Positions 25,558-34,805 of a DNA stretch of 64,000 bases are shown in pieces. The DNA comes from Clostridia bacterium (GTDB taxonomy: Bacteria; Bacillota; Clostridia; Oscillospirales; Acutalibacteraceae). Within the stretch, counting starts at the first letter, position 1. Each line of letters opens with the position of its first letter. The position numbers were made by a program, and so were the translations under genes. A model generated the notes under the pieces. That model did no database searches and had not been told where the DNA came from. It saw only the letters and a list, made by a program, of their open reading frames with translations. The DNA lies in the NCBI GenBank assembly GCA_017513525.1, contig JAFXFC010000048.1, forward strand, positions 62,001 through 126,000. Reading direction: 5' to 3'.

Positions 25558-27027
25558 ATGAAAAATTATAAGTTTTATTTTTTAGTAGGTTCTCAGCATC
25601 TTTACGGTGATGAAACACTTAAAGAAGTAGATGCACATGCAAAAATCATGGCAGACGGCTTCAATGCCGATCCTCAGATTCCCTGTACGGTTGTAGTTTT
25701 ACCCTGTGTTACAACTTCAAAAGCAATTGAAGAAGCTGTTATAAAGGCAAATAACGATCCCGATTGTGCAGGTATTATTACATGGATGCACACTTTTTCA
25801 CCCTCAAAAATGTGGATATCGGGTATTTCTAAAATGATGAAGCCTTATCTTCATCTTAACACTCAGTTTAACCGTGACATTCCGTGGAGCAGTATTGATA
25901 TGGACTTTATGAATCTCAATCAGAGTGCTCACGGTGACCGTGAACACGGCTATATTGGTGCTCGAATGGGTGCAAAACGCAAGGTTATTGCAGGTCATTG
26001 GGAAAATAAAGAATTCAGATGTGAAATCGCATTATGGATGAGAGCGGCTGTTGGTGTTTTTGAGAGCCGCAGAACAAGAGTTCTCAGAATAAGTGACAAT
26101 ATGAGAAGCGTTGCCGTTACCGACGGCGACAAGGTTGAAGCTCAGATGAAGCTCGGCTGGGAGATAGAGCACTACGGTGTCGGCGACATAATTTCAGAGC
26201 TGGAGAAAGTAAGTGAAGCCGAAATTGATGCTCTCATGGAAGAGTACAAGGAAAAATATATTATCGCTACAGATAATATTGAAGCTGTCCGCTATCAGGC
26301 AAAAGAAGAAATTGCTATAAAGAAGTTTATGGATGAAAGAGGCTTCACAGCCTTCCATACAAACTTTGAAGACCTTCAGGGACTTCGTCAGCTCCCCGGT
26401 CTTGCTTCTCAGAATCTGATGGCAAAGGGCTACGGCTTCGGTGCAGAGGGTGACTGGAAGGTTGCCGCAATGACAAGAATTCTTAAAGCCATGACCGCTG
26501 ACATGACAGGCGGCACTGCTTTTATGGAAGATTATACCTATCACTTTGAGCCCGGTAATGAAATGATAATGGGCGCTCATATGCTTGAAGTTTGCCCAAC
26601 AATTGCCGCTACAAAGCCCGAAATCAAGGTCTATCCTTTAGGTATAGGTGACAGGGAAGACCCTGCCCGTCTGGTATTTAAATCAAAGTCCGGTTCTGCA
26701 ATAGTTGTTTCTCTTGTTGATATGGGAGACGGACTTCGTATGATCGTAAATGATGTTGAATGTGTAGAACAGGTAAATGAAACTCCCAATCTTCCCGTTT
26801 CCGCAGTTCTCTGGAGACCCATGCCTAATCTTAAGACTTCAGCTGAAGCATGGATATATGCAGGTGCCGCTCACCACTCGGTATTAAGCTATGATGTAAC
26901 AGCAGATATGATGCGCGATTTTGCAAATATCTTAGGAATTGAATTTGTTCATATTAATAAAGATACTGAAATTAATTCCTTTGTGAAAGAGCTTGAGCTT
27001 AATAACCTTATCAGAAAGCTGAAATAA
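25558..27027 (+). CDS. araA: L-arabinose isomerase
   Basis: This 489-aa enzyme converts L-arabinose to L-ribulose. The beginning FLVGSQHLYGDETL is typical. Metal ligands are visible as Glu in GFGAEGDWK (about residue 304), Glu in FMEDYTYHFEPG (about 330), and His in IMGAHMLEVCP and AAHHSVLSYD. Length matches (about 495). GGAG precedes the ATG by 8 nt; 13 nt separate it from araB and 2 nt from araD. Confidence 0.96.
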   Translation: MKNYKFYFLVGSQHLYGDETLKEVDAHAKIMADGFNADPQIPCTVVVLPCVTTSKAIEEAVIKANNDPDCAGIITWMHTFSPSKMWISGISKMMKPYLHLNTQFNRDIPWSSIDMDFMNLNQSAHGDREHGYIGARMGAKRKVIAGHWENKEFRCEIALWMRAAVGVFESRRTRVLRISDNMRSVAVTDGDKVEAQMKLGWEIEHYGVGDIISELEKVSEAEIDALMEEYKEKYIIATDNIEAVRYQAKEEIAIKKFMDERGFTAFHTNFEDLQGLRQLPGLASQNLMAKGYGFGAEGDWKVAAMTRILKAMTADMTGGTAFMEDYTYHFEPGNEMIMGAHMLEVCPTIAATKPEIKVYPLGIGDREDPARLVFKSKSGSAIVVSLVDMGDGLRMIVNDVECVEQVNETPNLPVSAVLWRPMPNLKTSAEAWIYAGAAHHSVLSYDVTADMMRDFANILGIEFVHINKDTEINSFVKELELNNLIRKLK

Positions 27028-27029
27028 TT

Positions 27030-27728
27030 ATGTATGAAGAAATAAAAGAAAAAGCCTATAAGGCTAATATGATGTTATATAAATTAGGTATTGCCCCCTT
27101 TACCTGGGGCAATGCCTCTGAATGTGACCGTGAAAAGGGTGTTTTTGCAATTAAACCCTCGGGTGTAGAATATGAAGAGCTTACCCCCGAAAAAATGGTT
27201 ATAGTCGATTTTGACGGTAATAAGGTAGAAGGAGAGTATAACCCCTCCTCAGATACTGCAACACATGCCGTTTTATACAGTAATTTCCCCGAAATCGGCG
27301 GTGTTGTGCATTCTCATTCAATTAATGCCGTAGCTTTTTCGCAGGCAGGAATGGCAGTTCCGGCTCTCGGCACAACCCATGCTGATTTTTGCTTTGGGGA
27401 TGTACCCTGTGCGAGAGAACTCACAGCAGAAGAAGTCGAAAACGAATATGAGAAAAATACGGGACTCGTAATAGTATCTCATTTCAGAGAAAATTCTATT
27501 GATGAAAATGCAGTTCCTGCAGTGCTTGTGCGTTCTCACGGCCCGTTTACATGGGGAAAATCCGCAAAGGATGCCGCAAAAAATGCAGGTACACTTGAAA
27601 TCGTAGCCGAAATGGCACTGAAAACACTGCGTCTTAACTCTGAAATCGATACAATTCCCGCATATTTACTTAATAAACATTATATGAGAAAACACGGTAA
27701 GAACGCATATTACGGACAAGGAAAATAA
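27030..27728 (+). CDS. araD: L-ribulose-5-phosphate 4-epimerase
   Basis: This 232-aa class II aldolase-fold enzyme makes D-xylulose-5-phosphate and completes the arabinose route. Zinc ligands appear as VVHSHSINAV near residue 95 and a later His in RSHGPFTWGK near 170. The KPSGVEYEEL stretch is a family mark. It starts 2 nt after araA with no good ribosome site of its own, so it is likely coupled. dnaE begins 1 nt after its stop. Confidence 0.95.
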   Translation: MYEEIKEKAYKANMMLYKLGIAPFTWGNASECDREKGVFAIKPSGVEYEELTPEKMVIVDFDGNKVEGEYNPSSDTATHAVLYSNFPEIGGVVHSHSINAVAFSQAGMAVPALGTTHADFCFGDVPCARELTAEEVENEYEKNTGLVIVSHFRENSIDENAVPAVLVRSHGPFTWGKSAKDAAKNAGTLEIVAEMALKTLRLNSEIDTIPAYLLNKHYMRKHGKNAYYGQGK

Positions 27729-27729
27729 A

Positions 27730-30700
27730 ATGACAGATTTTACACATTTGCATATACATACGGAATATTCACTTCTTGACGGTGCGTGCAGAATAAAGCC
27801 TCTTATTAAGCGAGTAAAAGAGCTCGGAATGACAAGCATTGCAATGACCGATCACGGTGTTATGTACGGTGCGGTTGATTTTTATAAGGCTTGTAAAGCA
27901 GAAGGCATCAACGGCATTATAGGCTGTGAAGTCTATGTTGCACAAAGAACCCGATTTGATAAGGTTCACGGACTTGATAATGAAAGATACCATCTTGTTC
28001 TTCTTGCTGAAAATCAGACGGGATATCAGAACCTTATAAAAATGGTTTCTGCTGCATGGACTGAAGGCTTCTACACAAAACCAAGAGTTGATAAAGAGCT
28101 TCTCGAAAAATATCACGAGGGGCTTATATGTCTTTCTGCTTGTCTTGCGGGAGAAATCCCTCAGGCAATTTTAAGAGGCGACTATGAAAAAGCCAAGGAA
28201 ACAGCTCTTTGGTATCAGAATGTATTCGGTAAGGATAATTATTTCCTTGAAATTCAGGATCACGGCATAAAAGATCAGAAGACATCAAACCCTGTAATTA
28301 TAAAGCTTGCACGAGAGCTTGATATCCCCTTGGTTGCAACAAACGACGCTCATTACATCACGAAAGAGGATGCCGAAATACAAAAAATTCTTGTCTGCAT
28401 TGCAACAAAGCATACCATTGAAGAAGATACGGGTATGGGCTTTGAAACAGAGGAATTTTATGTAAAATCGGGCGACGAAATGTTGGCACTTTTCCCCGAT
28501 GTTCCCGATGCAATTGCTAATACCAATAAAATTGCCGAGCGTTGTCATGTGGAATTTGAATTCGGTAATACAAAGCTACCTATATTTGAAGTTCCTAATA
28601 ATCAGGACCATTTCGAATATTTCCGTGATCTTTGTTATAAAGGAATGATACGCTGCTACGGTGAAAATTATAACCCCGAATATATGGAAAGACTTAATTA
28701 TGAGCTCGGTGTCATTAATCAGATGGGCTTTATTGATTATTTCCTTATAGTGTGGGACTATATAAACTACGCTAAAAGTGTCGGTATTCCCGTAGGCCCG
28801 GGGCGTGGCTCGGGTGCAGGCAGTATCGCAGCATACACCTGCGGTATAACCGATATTGACCCAATGCGTTATTCTCTCCTTTTTGAGCGTTTTCTTAACC
28901 CCGAACGAGTCAGCATGCCCGACTTTGATATTGACTTCTGCTATGAAAGAAGACAGGAAGTTATTGATTATGTTGTAAGACGCTACGGTGCAGACCATGT
29001 TTCTCAGATAGCAACCTTCGGTACTCTTGCTGCGCGTGGAGCAGTGCGAGATGTCGGTAAGGTTCTCGGTATGTCCGTTGCTGAGTGTTCCGCAATACAG
29101 AAGGAAATTCCTCAGGAACTCGGCATGACCATTGAAAAGGCACTTCAGTCCAATCAGGAACTCAAAAAGATGTACGACGGGAATGCACTCGTAAAAAAGG
29201 TTATTGACACTTCAATAAAAATTGAAGGTATGCCGAGAAATACGGGTATGCACGCAGCAGGTGTTGTTATTTGTGACAAGCCCGTTGACGAATATGTTCC
29301 TCTTTTCAAAAGCGGAGATTCCGTTGTTACTCAGTATTATAAGGGCTGGGTAGAAAGTCTCGGACTTCTTAAAATGGACTTTTTGGGACTGCGTACTCTC
29401 ACGGTTATTGATGACGCAGTTAAAATGATAAGAAAAAAAAATCCCGACATTGATATTATGAAAATTGATGTTGACGATCAGAATGTTTATAAAATGCTCG
29501 GCGAAGGCGGAACCTTCGGCGTGTTCCAGTGCGAATCGGGCGGCATTCGCTCATTGATGATAAATATGCAGCCGGAAAATCTTGAAGATATTATTGCGGT
29601 TATTGCTCTTTACCGTCCCGGTCCCATGGACTTTATCCCCGCTTATCTTAAAAACCGTCAGGAGCCCGATAAGATTCAGTATCATACCCCTGAACTCAAG
29701 CCCATTCTTGATGTTACATACGGCACTATCGTTTATCAGGAGCAGGTTATGCAGATATTCCGTGAGCTTGCGGGATATTCACTCGGTGCGGCAGACATGG
29801 TTCGTCGAGCAGTTGCTAAAAAGCAGGCAGATGTTCTTGAACAGCAGAGAAAATATTTCCTTTACGGCTCTGACGGCACAGACGGCGGTTCAAAATGTGA
29901 CGGATGCCTTAAAAGAGGTATTTCTGAACAGGCGGCAAATGCCATATTTGATGATATGGCTTCGTTCGCTTCATATGCTTTTAATAAATCCCATTCCGCG
30001 GCATACGCACTCGTTACCTATCAGACGGCATGGCTCAGATGTTATTATCCGCAGGAATTTATGGCGGCGATGCTTACATCGGTTCTTGATAATACCGATA
30101 AGGTCGTAGGCTACATAACAGAATGTCAGACAAATCTCGGTTTTAAGGTTTTACCTCCCAGTGTTAATGAATCCGAAGAAAAATTCACCGTTGTGGGCGA
30201 TAATGTCCGTTTCGGACTTCTTGCCATTAAAAATCTCGGCAGCGGTGTTATAAAGCAGATAATTGCAGAGCGTGAAGAGAACGGTCCGTTTGAAACATAC
30301 TACTCATTCTGTAAACGCTGTTACGGAAAAGACCTTAACCGCAGAGCTCTTGAAAATCTTATTAAAAGCGGTGCTGTTGATTGCTTCGGTCTTAACCGAA
30401 ATCAGATGTTTTTGATGATAGATGATATTTTAAGTGCACTTGAAAATGACAAAAAGGGTAAAATAGAAGGGCAGATAGGACTTTTTGATCTCGGTTCGGC
30501 TCTGGCAAAGGCTGTTGAGCCGGTGCCTCCCAATGTAAAGGAATTTCCCGAAAAGCAAAGACTCGCCTTTGAAAAGGAAACAACAGGTCTTTATATGTCG
30601 GGTCATCCAATGAGTGAGCATCAAAGACTCGCATCCAGTCTCGGCAGTGCAAAAACCGCAGATATAGTATCATCCTCAGTAACTGATATTGATTCTCCTT

Positions 30701-31341
30701 ATAAAGACGGAGATAAAATACGGCTTTTGGGAATTCTTGCAACCGTCAGAAAGAAAATAACCAAAAATGATACTACTATGGCATTCCTATCAATGGAGGA
30801 TATCTACGGCAGTGTTGAAGTTCTTGTATTCCCGAAAAAGTTTGATAAATACGGACAGTTTTTTATTGAAGATGAAATCGTTCTAATGACAGCGAAGGTT
30901 TCTTTGAAGGACGATGAAATTCCGAAACTTCTGTGTGAAGAGGTCGTACCGCTCAGAGAAATTCCCGATGATGAAGCTTATCTTCAGAATTATAAGCTTC
31001 CCGATGCTGATTATACGCTTAAACAAAGTGCATACACCGCATATGAAAAAACAGCCGAGCAGAAAAAGAATACTGTACCCGAAGAACAGAAAGCCTCTTC
31101 GCAGACACAGAAAAAGGCTTCCAAGGGGCTGTTTCTCAGAGTATCTTCAAAAATTGGAGAGGATTGCAGCAGAGCAAAAAAAATGTGCTCTATTTTTGAA
31201 GGCAATATACCCGTGATTCTTTATTATCAGGATACAAAACAGTATGATTTTGCGACAGGCATTCGTACTGATAATAATAATGAGCTTATAATGGGACTTA
31301 AAAAGATGCTTGGTGATAATAATGTTGTATTAAGGATGTAA
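27730..31341 (+). CDS. dnaE: DNA polymerase III subunit alpha
   Basis: This 1203-aa polymerase starts with a PHP domain (FTHLHIHTEYSLLDGA, residues 1-220). The palm holds the catalytic pair in PDFDIDF near residue 398 and another Asp in LKMDFLGLRTL. A helix-hairpin-helix part (near residue 830-870) and an OB fold (near 1000-1080, IRLLGILATVRKK) follow. It is the DnaE type, not PolC. The start lies 1 nt after araD, with AAGGAAAA in its end. A replication gene as the fourth gene of a sugar operon is unusual. Confidence 0.95.
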   Translation: MTDFTHLHIHTEYSLLDGACRIKPLIKRVKELGMTSIAMTDHGVMYGAVDFYKACKAEGINGIIGCEVYVAQRTRFDKVHGLDNERYHLVLLAENQTGYQNLIKMVSAAWTEGFYTKPRVDKELLEKYHEGLICLSACLAGEIPQAILRGDYEKAKETALWYQNVFGKDNYFLEIQDHGIKDQKTSNPVIIKLARELDIPLVATNDAHYITKEDAEIQKILVCIATKHTIEEDTGMGFETEEFYVKSGDEMLALFPDVPDAIANTNKIAERCHVEFEFGNTKLPIFEVPNNQDHFEYFRDLCYKGMIRCYGENYNPEYMERLNYELGVINQMGFIDYFLIVWDYINYAKSVGIPVGPGRGSGAGSIAAYTCGITDIDPMRYSLLFERFLNPERVSMPDFDIDFCYERRQEVIDYVVRRYGADHVSQIATFGTLAARGAVRDVGKVLGMSVAECSAIQKEIPQELGMTIEKALQSNQELKKMYDGNALVKKVIDTSIKIEGMPRNTGMHAAGVVICDKPVDEYVPLFKSGDSVVTQYYKGWVESLGLLKMDFLGLRTLTVIDDAVKMIRKKNPDIDIMKIDVDDQNVYKMLGEGGTFGVFQCESGGIRSLMINMQPENLEDIIAVIALYRPGPMDFIPAYLKNRQEPDKIQYHTPELKPILDVTYGTIVYQEQVMQIFRELAGYSLGAADMVRRAVAKKQADVLEQQRKYFLYGSDGTDGGSKCDGCLKRGISEQAANAIFDDMASFASYAFNKSHSAAYALVTYQTAWLRCYYPQEFMAAMLTSVLDNTDKVVGYITECQTNLGFKVLPPSVNESEEKFTVVGDNVRFGLLAIKNLGSGVIKQIIAEREENGPFETYYSFCKRCYGKDLNRRALENLIKSGAVDCFGLNRNQMFLMIDDILSALENDKKGKIEGQIGLFDLGSALAKAVEPVPPNVKEFPEKQRLAFEKETTGLYMSGHPMSEHQRLASSLGSAKTADIVSSSVTDIDSPYKDGDKIRLLGILATVRKKITKNDTTMAFLSMEDIYGSVEVLVFPKKFDKYGQFFIEDEIVLMTAKVSLKDDEIPKLLCEEVVPLREIPDDEAYLQNYKLPDADYTLKQSAYTAYEKTAEQKKNTVPEEQKASSQTQKKASKGLFLRVSSKIGEDCSRAKKMCSIFEGNIPVILYYQDTKQYDFATGIRTDNNNELIMGLKKMLGDNNVVLRM

Positions 31342-31348
31342 TACAATG

Positions 31349-31370
31349 AATTTACTGTAAAAAGTAAATT
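31349..31370. repeat. 8-bp inverted repeat just before the pfkA promoter
   Basis: AATTTACT (31349-31356) and AGTAAATT (31363-31370) pair around a 6-nt loop. It begins 8 nt after the dnaE stop and ends 4 nt before the pfkA -35. There is no T run. It could be a weak terminator or a binding site. Confidence 0.45.
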
Positions 31371-31374
31371 ATTG

Positions 31375-31403
31375 TTGACTTTATTGGAAATTCCTTATAT
31401 TAT
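31375..31403 (+). promoter_or_regulatory. pfkA promoter
   Basis: TTGACT (31375-31380), 17 nt, TATTAT (31398-31403). The ATG is 45 nt downstream, with CAGGAGGAAA before it. Confidence 0.65.
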
Positions 31404-31448
31404 ATAATCTATATTATTTCATAAAATATCCTTCAGGAGGAAACATAA

Positions 31449-32438
31449 ATGAAAACTATTGCTGTTTTAACAAGCGGCGGTGACGCCCCCGGCATGAACG
31501 CTGCTATAAGAGCAGTTGTAAGAACAGGCTGTGAAAACGGTGTCAGAGTTCTCGGTATAAGAAGAGGTTACGCAGGTCTTATGGCAGGCGATATGTATGA
31601 GATGAACCTCAGAAGCGTATCCGATATAATTCACAGAGGCGGAACTATGCTTTATTCTGCAAGAAGCAAGGAATTCTGCACAGAAGAAGGTATGCAGAAG
31701 GCAATTGATATCTGTAAGGAAAACGGAATTGAAGGTATCGTTGTTATCGGCGGTGACGGCTCCTTCAGAGGTGCAAGAGATCTTTCCCTTCGAGGCATTA
31801 ACTGTGTAGGTGTTCCCGGAACTATTGATAATGATATTGCTTGCTGTGACTATACTATCGGTTACGATACTTGCCTTAATACCATTATGGATATGGTAGA
31901 CAGAATAAGAGATACAAGTGAATCTCATGACCGCTGCACAGTTGTTGAAGTTATGGGAAGAAGAGCCGGCTTCCTTGCACTCAATGCAGGTATTGCTGTC
32001 GGTGCTACTGCTATTCTTATTCCCGAGCTTGAATTCAATATTGAAAAAGATATTCTTGAAAGAATGAGAAGAACTCAGAAGACAGGCAAGCGCCATTTTA
32101 TAATCGTTGTTGCTGAAGGCGTAAACGAAAAGCTCGAAGCTCAGGGAATTAACGGCGTTTCTGCTCTCGCGAAATACATTGAGCATAATCTCGGTGTTGA
32201 AAGCCGTGCTTCTGTTCTCGGTCATGTTCAGAGAGGCGGTTCTCCCTCAGTTAAGGACAGAGTTGTAGGTAGCCAGATGGGTGCATATGCAGCACATCTT
32301 CTTCTTGACGGTATAGGTAACCGTGTTGTTGCAATGCAGAAAGAAAAAATCGTAGACTTTGAAATTGTTGAAGCTCTCAATATGAAAAAATCCATCGATC
32401 TTTCTCTTTATGATACTGCAATGGAGATTTCTATATAA
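31449..32438 (+). CDS. pfkA: ATP-dependent 6-phosphofructokinase
   Basis: This 329-aa enzyme commits fructose-6-phosphate to glycolysis. It begins IAVLTSGGDAPGMNAAIRA. The nucleotide loop is GGDGSF near residue 103, the ATP-type form (pyrophosphate enzymes have Asp in place of this Gly). Catalytic PGTIDNDI follows near 125 and VEVMGRRAG near 160. Length matches PfkA (about 320). It is monocistronic or nearly so: a good promoter before it and a strong terminator after. Confidence 0.96.
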   Translation: MKTIAVLTSGGDAPGMNAAIRAVVRTGCENGVRVLGIRRGYAGLMAGDMYEMNLRSVSDIIHRGGTMLYSARSKEFCTEEGMQKAIDICKENGIEGIVVIGGDGSFRGARDLSLRGINCVGVPGTIDNDIACCDYTIGYDTCLNTIMDMVDRIRDTSESHDRCTVVEVMGRRAGFLALNAGIAVGATAILIPELEFNIEKDILERMRRTQKTGKRHFIIVVAEGVNEKLEAQGINGVSALAKYIEHNLGVESRASVLGHVQRGGSPSVKDRVVGSQMGAYAAHLLLDGIGNRVVAMQKEKIVDFEIVEALNMKKSIDLSLYDTAMEISI

Positions 32439-32446
32439 TTTAATTT

Positions 32447-32476
32447 TGCGCCGTGATTATCATGGCGCATTTTTTT
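32447..32476 (+). terminator. Terminator after pfkA
   Basis: TGCGCCGTG (32447-32455) pairs with CATGGCGCA (32461-32469, one G-U), loop 5 nt, followed by seven T. Confidence 0.88.
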
Positions 32477-32500
32477 CATTAGAAAATAGGGGAGAAATTA

Positions 32501-33454
32501 ATGATAAGCTATTTTCCGTCATACTATAATTCATTTAACTGTATTGCAGATAAATGCGAAGATACCTGCTGTGCAAAATGGGAAATCGTTATAGATGATA
32601 AAACTGCCGAAAAGTATGAGAAATTAGAAAATAAAACAGGGGACAGGATACGCTCTTTTCTTTTAACAGATGCAGACGGAGATATTTGTTTTCAGCTTCA
32701 AAACGGAAAATGCCCTTTTCTCAATGAAAACGGGCTTTGTAATATTCATATTGAGCTCGGAATTCAGTTTACAAGTGAGATCTGCCGCACTCATCCGAGA
32801 TTTGTTGAAGAGTATGACGGCTTTACTGAAGTGAGTCTTTCCCTGTCATGTCCTGAAGCTAACAGAATAATAATGAATACGCCCGTAAGAGCAGACACTT
32901 ATCCGACACCTGATTATAACGGTGAGGATGAAGTTCTGCAGCAGCTTGTTATTTCCAGACGAAATATTCTTGAATACGCAGATGATTTCAATAAATTGAC
33001 AGAAGCTCTTTTGAATACAGCAGCAGATGATCAGCTCGATATTGATTTAGTATATATCGAAAATACTGATATTTTAACTTTATCCCTTATAAAAGAATAT
33101 TGCGAATATATTTTAAGAAACACTGAAATTCTTACTGACGAATGGAAAAGTCTGTTAAAAAATACGATTGATTCTGAAGTTAATGATGCCGATTTTTTAC
33201 AGTATATTAAAAAGAATAATGTCTTGCTTTCAAGGGTATGCAGCTATTATATTTACAGATATTATCTTAAAGCGGTAAATGACCTTGATATTTTTTCGAG
33301 AGCACTTTTTATTCTGCTGAATACACTGCTTGGTGCATTAATTTCATTTACTGATGATATTTCACTTTCAGAAGCCGCCAGACTTTGCTCTAAAGAAATT
33401 GAACATAATACTCTAAATATCAATAAGTTACTCGAATTTTTAAGTGAGATTTAA
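32501..33454 (+). CDS. FliB-like Cys-cluster protein (flagellin lysine-N-methylase family)
   Basis: This 317-aa protein has an N-terminal cysteine cluster: FNCIADKCEDTCCAKW (C-x5-C-x3-CC) near residue 12, then CPFLNENGLCNIH near residue 70 and ICRTHPR near 88. This layout is the family called flagellin lysine-N-methylase (FliB), thought to bind an iron-sulfur cluster; many members occur in non-flagellated Clostridia. The C-terminal half is helical and variable. No flagellar genes are in view. GGGGAG lies 7 nt before the ATG. It begins soon after the pfkA terminator and precedes the glycerol-1-phosphate dehydrogenase by 19 nt. Confidence 0.75.
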   Translation: MISYFPSYYNSFNCIADKCEDTCCAKWEIVIDDKTAEKYEKLENKTGDRIRSFLLTDADGDICFQLQNGKCPFLNENGLCNIHIELGIQFTSEICRTHPRFVEEYDGFTEVSLSLSCPEANRIIMNTPVRADTYPTPDYNGEDEVLQQLVISRRNILEYADDFNKLTEALLNTAADDQLDIDLVYIENTDILTLSLIKEYCEYILRNTEILTDEWKSLLKNTIDSEVNDADFLQYIKKNNVLLSRVCSYYIYRYYLKAVNDLDIFSRALFILLNTLLGALISFTDDISLSEAARLCSKEIEHNTLNINKLLEFLSEI

Positions 33455-33473
33455 TGTTAAAAGGGGACTTAGT

Positions 33474-34736
33474 ATGTCACGGATAATGAATATAATTAAC
33501 GATTTCAAAACAGAGTGTAACTGCGGCAGAGTGCATGAAACTTCCGTTAAGGATATAAGAATCGGAAGCGGACTTGTAAACGAAGTAGGGAATATTCTGA
33601 AACTCAACGGATTTTCAGATAATATTCTTCTTGTAGCAGATAAAGATACCATAAAAGCGGCACACGGCATTTTGGAAAGTCTTGACGGCTTTTCAGTAGA
33701 AACTAAAATATATGATCATTTAAGAGTTGCCGATATGAAGCATGTTGAGGAATTGGAAGAAATTATTAAAAACAGAGATATTTCTGTTTTGTCCGTAGGT
33801 ACAGGCTCCCTAAATGACCCCTGCAGATTAGCTTGTGCAAGACAGGGAAAGCTTTTATGCATTTTTGCAACAGCACCCTCCATGGATGGATTTGCTTCGG
33901 ACTCGTCACCGATAGTATGTGAAGGATTTAAGTCTTCATATCCCGCAAAAAGCCCCGAGGTTATAATAGGGGACACTAAAATTCTTGTGAATGCCCCCGC
34001 TTATCTTAAATCTTCAGGATTTGGTGATATGATTGCAAAGTATGTGGGACTTATAGATTGGAAAATATCTCATTTATTAACAGGTGAATATTACTGTGAA
34101 AAAGTCGCTAATCTTACAAAAAATGCTGTTGATGAGCTTATGAAATTGGCGCATCTTGTGACAGAAAATGATGAAGAAACCGCAGGTAAAATATTTGAAA
34201 GCCTTCTGATGACAGGTATTGCAATGAGCTTTACTAAGAACTCGAGACCTGCAAGCGGCAGTGAACATATAATCGCACACCTTATTGAGTGTTTGCAGTT
34301 ACCGGACGGCATAATTCCCAATTACCACGGTGAGGATGTGGGTGTATGCACACTCAGGATGCTCGAATATTATAATTATCTGGCTTCACAGGATATAATT
34401 GAAGCCCATAAAGAAAAAGTCAATTGGGACCAAGTTTTTGCCGTTTACGGAAAAATGGCTGAAGAAGTGAAAAAGCTTAACTTTCCCGAAAATATTGTTG
34501 ACAGTGTAGATCCGAAAAGTATAGAAAACTCTTGGCAGGAAATAAGAGAGATCATAAAAAGTGTCCCTTCATACGAAGAATGCAAATCCGCTATGGAAAA
34601 AGCGGGCTGTAAGATAACGGTTTCAGATATAGAAAAGGAACAAAGCTTTTTTGATTTATGTGTAAAATATTCCCCTTATATGAGAAAAAGGCTCACATTA
34701 TTAAGGCTTAAAGATATGATCAGTGTTAAAAAATAG
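33474..34736 (+). CDS. sn-Glycerol-1-phosphate dehydrogenase, EgsA/AraM-like
   Basis: This 420-aa NAD-dependent enzyme interconverts DHAP and sn-glycerol-1-phosphate, the archaeal-type glycerol phosphate. Features include VGTGSLNDPCRLA near residue 110, the substrate loop APSMDGFASDSSP near 130, and the zinc ligands in SGSEHIIAHLIE near 255 and NYHGEDVGV near 283. In Bacillus the gene (araM) is in the arabinose operon. Here it lies 6 kb from araD, beyond dnaE and pfkA. ATG 33474 (GGGGA upstream) is preferred to an in-frame ATG at 33444 that overlaps the FliB-like gene. Confidence 0.88.
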   Translation: MSRIMNIINDFKTECNCGRVHETSVKDIRIGSGLVNEVGNILKLNGFSDNILLVADKDTIKAAHGILESLDGFSVETKIYDHLRVADMKHVEELEEIIKNRDISVLSVGTGSLNDPCRLACARQGKLLCIFATAPSMDGFASDSSPIVCEGFKSSYPAKSPEVIIGDTKILVNAPAYLKSSGFGDMIAKYVGLIDWKISHLLTGEYYCEKVANLTKNAVDELMKLAHLVTENDEETAGKIFESLLMTGIAMSFTKNSRPASGSEHIIAHLIECLQLPDGIIPNYHGEDVGVCTLRMLEYYNYLASQDIIEAHKEKVNWDQVFAVYGKMAEEVKKLNFPENIVDSVDPKSIENSWQEIREIIKSVPSYEECKSAMEKAGCKITVSDIEKEQSFFDLCVKYSPYMRKRLTLLRLKDMISVKK

Positions 34737-34746
34737 CATTTTAATA

Positions 34747-34775
34747 TTGATTTGGAAAAACAATTGGCATATAAT
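34747..34775 (+). promoter_or_regulatory. Promoter for the secreted alpha/beta hydrolase
   Basis: TTGATT (34747-34752), 17 nt, consensus TATAAT (34770-34775), 30 nt before the ATG. Confidence 0.65.
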
Positions 34776-34805
34776 GAATTTATTAAATTAATGAGGTGTT
34801 TTACA

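Noticed and set aside
31467..32225. A 252-codon open frame on the minus strand inside pfkA
   Set aside because: It is an antisense shadow of a certain gene, rich in Ser/Thr/Asn from reversed codons, with no family features.
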